Shown piece after piece: positions 59,737 to 64,000 of a stretch of DNA of 64,000 bases (position 1 is its first letter; every line of letters begins with the position of its first letter). Under the pieces are notes generated by a model, which saw only the letters and a list, made by a program, of their open reading frames with translations, ran no database searches and was not told the DNA's origin. Origin of the DNA: an uncultured Clostridia bacterium (lineage in GTDB: Bacteria > Bacillota > Clostridia > Christensenellales > Borkfalkiaceae); contig CALVTT010000001.1 of the NCBI GenBank assembly GCA_944363045.1, positions 19,151 to 83,150 of the forward strand. The letters are read 5' to 3'. A program made the translations under genes and the position numbers.

Positions 59737-60170
59737 ATATGCGGCTTTGGCGCTATGAAGATCTCAACGAGATCGCCGAACTCGAGAGCGAGTGCTTCTC
59801 GCAGGACCCGTGGAACGTCAGGATGCTGGCGGAGTGCTTCCTTTCGCCCCATTTCGTGGGGGTCTTGATGGAGGAGGACGGCGCGGTGACGGCTTACGGC
59901 GGCATCGGCGTCGCCGAGGACGAGGCGGAGTTGCAGCTCATCGCGACCGCCGAGATGTACCGCCGCTGCGGCAGGGGCAAGCTCATCCTTGCCCGCCTCG
60001 AGGAGGAGGCAAAGAGCCGCGGCGCCAAGAAGATGTTCCTCGAAGTGCGCGTCTCCAACTCGGCCGCCCTTCTCATGTACTTAAAGGACGGCTTCGAAGG
60101 CATCTATACCCGCCCGCGCTACTACCGCAACGGCGAGGATGCCGTCGTGATGAAGAAGGAGCTCGTCTGA
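59733..60170 (+). CDS. rimI: ribosomal-protein-alanine N-acetyltransferase-like protein RimI
   Basis: The 145-aa GNAT protein matches RimI: CFSQDPWNVRML (about 24-35), the acetyl-CoA loop RRCGRGKLILARLEEEA (about 78-94), VRVSNSAALLMYLKDGFEGIYTRPRYY and the C-terminal EDAVVMKKEL. RimI acetylates the N-terminus of S18 in E. coli; in Firmicutes its range is less sure. ATG 59733 overlaps tsaB. The tsaE-tsaB-rimI order is standard. Confidence 0.93.
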   Translation: MNMRLWRYEDLNEIAELESECFSQDPWNVRMLAECFLSPHFVGVLMEEDGAVTAYGGIGVAEDEAELQLIATAEMYRRCGRGKLILARLEEEAKSRGAKKMFLEVRVSNSAALLMYLKDGFEGIYTRPRYYRNGEDAVVMKKELV

Positions 60171-60919
60171 ACATCTCCCTTTTGCAGCAGGGGGAAGGAA
60201 GAGATCTCGTGTTCCTGCACGGGTATTTGAGCAGCAAGGAGAGCTTCTATCCGCAGATAAGCTATTTTTCGCGCCATTTCCGCGTGACCGCCTTCGACTT
60301 CCCGGGCTTCGGCAGGAGCGACCCTCTCCCCGCCGCCTGGTCGGTGGGGGACTATGCCGATTGGCTGCAAAGTTTTTTGCGCGGGCAGGCGATCTTTCGC
60401 CCCCTCGTCATCGCCCATTCTTTCGGCGGCAGGGTGGCTTTGAAGTGCCTTGCGCGGGGGATGTTCGCGGGCGCGGTGCTCACGGGCTGCGCGGGCGTCG
60501 TGAAAAGGCGGACGCTTTGCTATCGCCTCAAGGTCGGGAGCTACCGCCTTGTAAAAAAGGTCTTCCCGCGCTTTGCCGAATTAAAGTTCGGGAGCAAGGA
60601 GTACCGTTCGCTCTCCCCCCTCATGCGGGAGAGCTATAAAAAGATCGTCAACGAGGACCTGAGGGCGGAGGCAAGGCTCATCCAAAGCCCCGTGCTCTAT
60701 CTCGTCGGGGAGCGCGACAAAGAGACGCCGCTCTCCGTCGCTAAGGCGTTACACGCGTGTACGGCGGGGAGCAGGCTCGCCGTATTCAAGGGGTGCGGGC
60801 ACTTCGCCCACCTCGAAAAGCCGCTCTTGTTCAACTTGACGGCAGAGGAGTTTTTTGATGACACCGGAAACGATATTGTGCATTTTTGTGGGTTCGGCGG
60901 CGGCCGCCCTTCTCTATAG
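60167..60919 (+). CDS. alpha/beta hydrolase
   Basis: The 250-aa protein begins NISLLQQGEGRDLVFLHGYLSS, with the oxyanion HGY near residue 19, the nucleophile elbow AHSFGGR (about 83-89), the aspartate in LVGERDKETP and the histidine in GCGHFAHLEKP. This is a complete triad of small esterases. The best start is CTG 60167, which overlaps the rimI stop and has AAGGAG 5 nt upstream; TTG 60182 would cut a beta strand. The last 20 residues overlap the next gene by 62 nt and look unconserved. Substrate unknown. Confidence 0.82.
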   Translation: MNISLLQQGEGRDLVFLHGYLSSKESFYPQISYFSRHFRVTAFDFPGFGRSDPLPAAWSVGDYADWLQSFLRGQAIFRPLVIAHSFGGRVALKCLARGMFAGAVLTGCAGVVKRRTLCYRLKVGSYRLVKKVFPRFAELKFGSKEYRSLSPLMRESYKKIVNEDLRAEARLIQSPVLYLVGERDKETPLSVAKALHACTAGSRLAVFKGCGHFAHLEKPLLFNLTAEEFFDDTGNDIVHFCGFGGGRPSL

Positions 60920-62432
60920 TTTTTGTCTGACGCCCGTTCTCGGCGTGCTGCAGCAGTGCGGCTACGGCGAGAGGGAGCTTTTCCGCTGGTATTTCCACAA
61001 GCACAATATGCTGCGCCGCCGTCATGCCCTCTTTGCCCTCTCGGAGGTGCTGCTCGTCTCCCTCTTTGCGCTCTGTTTCTCCTTTTTGGGGAGTTCGCTC
61101 GCCTGCCTCGTCTCGGCGGTGCCTTTCATCGGGCTGGGGATCTTGTATATCCTCTCTTCCCGCCATGCGCTCAAGGTGCCGCTGCGCCGTTCCGCGCGCA
61201 TGATGCGCCTCGGCGGCTGCTGTTTCGTGCTCCTCACCGCCCTCATCTTCGGCGTGAGCGCGGGTATGTGGTTCGCGGCGGAGGCCGCGGGAAGCGAACT
61301 TTTCCGCCTCTTCCGCTTTGTGCCCGTCGCCCTCTTCCCTCTCGTCTTTCCCTTTGCGGCGGCGCTTGCGAGCCTTCTTATGAAGCCCTACGAGCTGCTC
61401 CACAACCGCCGCTTCATCGCCCGCGCCAAGAAGAAGCTCGCCGCCGATCCCTGCATCAAGGTGGGCATCACGGGCAGCTTCGGCAAGACGAGCGTCAAGC
61501 ACTTCGCCGCGGAGATGCTCTCGGGGAAGTTCCGCGTGCTGGCAACGCCGCAGTCCTACAACACGCCCATGGGCATCGCCCGCACGGTGAAGGGCGGGCT
61601 TGGCTGCGACATCTTCCTCGCCGAAATGGGCGCCCGCCGCGAGGGCGACATCAAAGAGCTCTGTGAGCTCGTGTGCCCCGAGTACGGCATCGTCATCGGC
61701 ATTTCCGATCAGCATCTCGAAACGTTCGGCTCGCTCGAAGCCATCGCCGCCGAAAAGAGGGTGCTCGCGGAGTACGCCCCCAAAGCCGTTCTGGGCGCGA
61801 GCGTGCGCTACGATAAGCCGGGCGCCCTCAAAGAGGGGCGCGACTTTGCGGCGGAGGATATCATCTGCACGGAGGAGGGCACTTCCTTCACCCTGCGCTT
61901 AGGCCGAGAGCGCGTGCGCATGGAGACCAAACTCTTGGGCCGCCACAGCGCGGAGGACGTCGCCTTTGCGGCGGCGCTCTGCTCCATGCTGGGCATGAGC
62001 CTTCAGGAGATCGCCTCTTCCGCAGGCCTTTTGACGCCTGTGCCGCACCGCCTTGAAAAGCGCGTCTTCGGCGGCGTCAACATCCTCGACGATTCCTATA
62101 ACGCCAACACGGCGGGGGCGCTCTCGGCGGTGGAGACCTTGAAGCTCTTCAAGGGGCGCAAGTTCGTGGTGACGCCCGGGCTCGTGGAGCTCGGCGAACT
62201 CGAAGAAAAGCGCAACGGCGAGCTGGGCGCGGCGCTCGTGGGGCTCGACGGCATCATCCTCGTGGGCGAGACGCGCGTCTCCGCCGTCAGCGCGGGGTAT
62301 CTCAATGCGGGCGGCGACGGCGGCAAGCTGCGTACCCTGCCCACCCTGCGCGAGGCGCAGCTCGTCTTGAAGAACGAGCTCGGACCGGGCGATACCGTGC
62401 TCTTTTTGAACGACTTGCCCGACAACTACTGA
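60858..62432 (+). CDS. MurF-like Mur ligase with N-terminal membrane domain
   Basis: The 524-aa protein starts with about five membrane helices (to about residue 180). A Mur ligase core follows with P-loop GITGSFGKTSVKHFA (about 206-220), EMGARREGDIKEL, ISDQHLETFGSLEAIAAEK and LDDSYNANTAGALSAVETL, the last two typical of MurF. The usual N-terminal MurF substrate domain is absent and a membrane domain stands in its place. Since ddl follows directly, joining D-Ala-D-Ala to a wall precursor is a fair guess, but it could be a second, specialised ligase. ATG 60858 has GAGGAG upstream. Confidence 0.8.
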   Translation: MTPETILCIFVGSAAAALLYSFCLTPVLGVLQQCGYGERELFRWYFHKHNMLRRRHALFALSEVLLVSLFALCFSFLGSSLACLVSAVPFIGLGILYILSSRHALKVPLRRSARMMRLGGCCFVLLTALIFGVSAGMWFAAEAAGSELFRLFRFVPVALFPLVFPFAAALASLLMKPYELLHNRRFIARAKKKLAADPCIKVGITGSFGKTSVKHFAAEMLSGKFRVLATPQSYNTPMGIARTVKGGLGCDIFLAEMGARREGDIKELCELVCPEYGIVIGISDQHLETFGSLEAIAAEKRVLAEYAPKAVLGASVRYDKPGALKEGRDFAAEDIICTEEGTSFTLRLGRERVRMETKLLGRHSAEDVAFAAALCSMLGMSLQEIASSAGLLTPVPHRLEKRVFGGVNILDDSYNANTAGALSAVETLKLFKGRKFVVTPGLVELGELEEKRNGELGAALVGLDGIILVGETRVSAVSAGYLNAGGDGGKLRTLPTLREAQLVLKNELGPGDTVLFLNDLPDNY

Positions 62433-62453
62433 CGAAAGGATATTTGGCTCAAC

Positions 62454-62493
62454 GGCCCGTACCGAAGAACAGGTGCGGGCCTCATTTTATTTT
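62454..62493 (+). terminator. attenuator-like hairpin between the Mur ligase gene and ddl
   Basis: GGCCCGTACC pairs with GGTGCGGGCC (one wobble) across an 8-nt loop, followed by TCATTTTATTTT. No promoter is obvious after it, so it may reduce rather than end transcription into ddl. Confidence 0.65.
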
Positions 62494-62506
62494 GGGGAGG
62501 AAGGAT

Positions 62507-63604
62507 ATGAAGCGCATAGCAGTCTTTTTCGGAGGCGTTTCCAACGAGCACGACATTTCGGTGCTCACGGGGCTCATGGCGGTGAACTTATTGAAAAGCG
62601 CGGGGTATGAGGTGCTGCCCGTCTTTCTGCCCCCTGCGGGCGGCATGGCGCTCGCGAAGGACGGCGCGCGCGCCGAAGACTTTGCGGGGGAGGCGAAATT
62701 CCCCGCCGTCGAGCTGCGCGGCTGTGCCCTCGTAAAGTCGCGCGGCATTTTCAAGAAAAAGCTCCAATTCGACGCAGCCCTCAACTGCTGCCACGGGGGG
62801 ATGGGAGAGGACGGCACGCTCGCGGCGCTTCTCGCCTTTCACAAAGTGCCATCCGCCTCGCCCTCGATGGAGCTTTCGGCGGCGTTCATGGATAAGTCGC
62901 TTGCAAAAATTTTTGCGAGGGGGCTGGGGCTTCCCGTTCTTGATTCCGCCTGCGTGCGGGAGGGGGAAGGGGAGCGCGCCGCACGGGAGGCTGCCTTGCT
63001 CGGCTATCCGCTCGTCGTCAAGCCCTGCCGCCTCGGTTCGAGCATCGGCATCACTGCCGTCAAGGATGAGCGGGAACTTCTTGTCGCCCTCGCCCTTGCC
63101 TTCCGCCTCGACGGCGCCGCCCTCCTCGAACCCTATCTTGCGGGGAAGCGCGACCTCAACTGCGCCGCCGTGCAGCGGGGAGGGGAGCTCCTCCTCTCGC
63201 CCGTCGAGGAAGTGTTCTCCTCCTCGCCCGTCCTCACCTTCGGCGAAAAGTACGAGAGCGCCGAACGCCGCAGCGTCATTCCCGCCGACATCCCGCAGGA
63301 GGCGGAGCAAAGTATCCGCGCCTGTATGCGGGCGATCGCCGAGGCCTTTCCCTTCCGCGGCGTCGTGCGCGGCGACTTCTTCCTTTCGGAGGGCAAGGTC
63401 TATTTCAACGAGCTCAACACAGTGCCGGGCTCGCTCGCCTTCTACCTCTTCGGCGATACGCTCACCGAGGCGCGCGCGTTCCTCTCCTCGCTCGTGGAGA
63501 ACGCCGCTCCCCCTGAAGAGCGGAAGCCCGTCTGCACGGGGCTTTTATCGCGCGCGCGATTTGCGGGCGCAAAAGGTTGCAAAAGCCGTCCCTCCGTGCT
63601 ATAA
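62507..63604 (+). CDS. ddl: D-alanine--D-alanine ligase
   Basis: Ddl makes the D-Ala-D-Ala dipeptide used by MurF. The 365-aa ATP-grasp enzyme has the N-terminal IAVFFGGVSNEHDISVLTG, HGGMGEDGTLAALL, the VVKPCRLGSSIGITAV segment (about 170-185) and the C-terminal YFNELNTVPGSLAFYLF with the metal ligands. ATG 62507 has GGAGGAAGG upstream. The last codons contain a promoter (63577-63605) directed out of the gene. Confidence 0.95.
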   Translation: MKRIAVFFGGVSNEHDISVLTGLMAVNLLKSAGYEVLPVFLPPAGGMALAKDGARAEDFAGEAKFPAVELRGCALVKSRGIFKKKLQFDAALNCCHGGMGEDGTLAALLAFHKVPSASPSMELSAAFMDKSLAKIFARGLGLPVLDSACVREGEGERAAREAALLGYPLVVKPCRLGSSIGITAVKDERELLVALALAFRLDGAALLEPYLAGKRDLNCAAVQRGGELLLSPVEEVFSSSPVLTFGEKYESAERRSVIPADIPQEAEQSIRACMRAIAEAFPFRGVVRGDFFLSEGKVYFNELNTVPGSLAFYLFGDTLTEARAFLSSLVENAAPPEERKPVCTGLLSRARFAGAKGCKSRPSVL

Positions 63605-63605
63605 T
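63577..63605 (+). promoter_or_regulatory. promoter reading out of ddl into the terminal element
   Basis: TTGCAA (63577-63582) and TATAAT (63600-63605) are 17 nt apart. The transcript would start near 63612, inside the left inverted repeat of the element that follows. Confidence 0.7.
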
Positions 63606-63606
63606 A

Positions 63607-64000
63607 CCATACTGTAAGGGAACAGTACGAACCACGCTTTTTCGTCGCGGCAAGACGTGTTTTGCGGGCATTCGGCAAAGCCGAACGCCGCGCCTTTTCC
63701 GTCTGCCGCTCCTCTTCGCCAAAATCTTTTCAAAGAAAATATTTTGGCGAGGGCTGTGGTATCAATGTGCGCCTTGCCGTTCATCGTCTTTGCAATACGG
63801 CGGTATTGCTGCATCCTCTTCACGGCAAAGCATCTCAAAATCTACTCGCCAAAAGTGCGAAGCAATCAAAAGCTGCGGTTTTGCCCCCAGACAAGGCAAG
63901 GGCCGCAGGCCGTGCCGAGCGCACGGTCAAGGGCCTTAACGCAGTATCGGGGCAAAATACGCGCTTTTGATCGGGTTCCTATTATTCCCTTACAGTATAG
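63607..64000. mobile_element. non-coding element with 27-bp terminal inverted repeats (MITE-like)
   Basis: The left end (63607-63633) and the reverse complement of the right end (64000-63974) agree at 23 of 27 positions, including ATACTGTAAGGGAA without change. No credible gene lies between. Its block 63660-63752 resembles 6581-6673 inside the V-ATPase operon. The window ends exactly at the last base of the right repeat, so target-site duplication cannot be tested and the element could extend further. Confidence 0.6.

Noticed and set aside
63577-63939. A 120-codon plus-strand frame after ddl
   Set aside because: It begins inside ddl and crosses the inverted-repeat element; its composition is not protein-like.
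1-64000. CRISPR arrays, tRNA or rRNA genes, integrases and transposases
   Set aside because: I looked for regular direct repeats, TTCGA-type tRNA arms and recombinase motifs and found none that hold up.

Overview
The window reads as about 64 kb of the chromosome of a GC-rich, low-oxygen member of the Bacillota (Clostridia-like), probably an uncultured gut or anaerobic lineage. The gene set supports this: a V-type ATPase in the Enterococcus hirae gene order with sodium ligands, MEP isoprenoid synthesis, TrmFO, HslUV, a flavodiiron protein with rubredoxin, ECF vitamin S components behind TPP and FMN riboswitches, and the Firmicutes blocks rpsB-tsf-pyrH-frr-uppS-cdsA-dxr-rseP, dprA-topA-trmFO-hslVU and tsaE-tsaB-rimI. 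The family-level placement is inference. I saw no tRNA, rRNA, CRISPR array, prophage or transposase gene.

Layout. 0-2 kb: end of a membrane protein and rlmD. 2-10.9 kb: V-ATPase operon F-I-K-E-C-[non-coding insert]-G-A-B-D behind a near-perfect promoter. 11-15.6 kb: flavodiiron protein, rubredoxin, lon, engB. 16-25.5 kb: a membrane XRE regulator on a probably leaderless mRNA, rpsB-tsf, an 0.8-kb nest of non-coding repeats, a cytidylate-kinase-like gene, then pyrH to rseP. 25.5-27.6 kb: thiT (minus strand, TPP riboswitch) divergent from yfbR. 27.6-31.3 kb: GNAT, mnmG and dnaA on the minus strand. 31.5-34.2 kb: recF, a PHP phosphoesterase and a VanW protein, divergent from dnaA, with no DnaA boxes between. 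34.2-47.5 kb: rplS with its leader, a GT-C-like membrane protein, yifB, dprA, topA, trmFO, hslV, hslU, a Sel1 protein, hisS, trxA. 47.5-54.4 kb: glyA, a fluoride riboswitch with an antiporter, and a MarR-controlled heterodimeric ABC exporter. 54.4-57.4 kb: minus-strand phosphoesterase, DUF368 lipid-carrier transporter, zinc-ribbon protein and two near-identical 67-aa HTH proteins. 57.5-63.6 kb: a 55-aa protein, FMN riboswitch with ribU, leaderless tsaE, tsaB, rimI, an alpha/beta hydrolase, a membrane-anchored MurF-like ligase and ddl. 63.6-64 kb: a non-coding element with inverted ends.

How the parts work together. The energy and ion genes point to sodium bioenergetics: the V-ATPase proteolipid keeps all the sodium ligands known from E. 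hirae NtpK, and a CPA-type antiporter sits under fluoride control. Several genes serve the undecaprenyl and cell-wall pathway (dxr, uppS, DUF368, MurF-like, ddl). Metabolite sensing is done largely by RNA (TPP, FMN, fluoride, L19 leader).

The least explained material is non-coding. A repeat of about 157 nt follows the stop codons of tsf and yifB. Its hairpin stems differ between copies but keep pairing, while linkers and an internal loop are conserved, which looks like a structured RNA or a DNA-hairpin element. Separately, an element of about 394 bp with 27-bp inverted ends follows ddl and shares an internal block with the non-coding insert inside the V-ATPase operon. A tandem pair of HTH genes with palindromic operators faces a 55-aa protein of unknown function.
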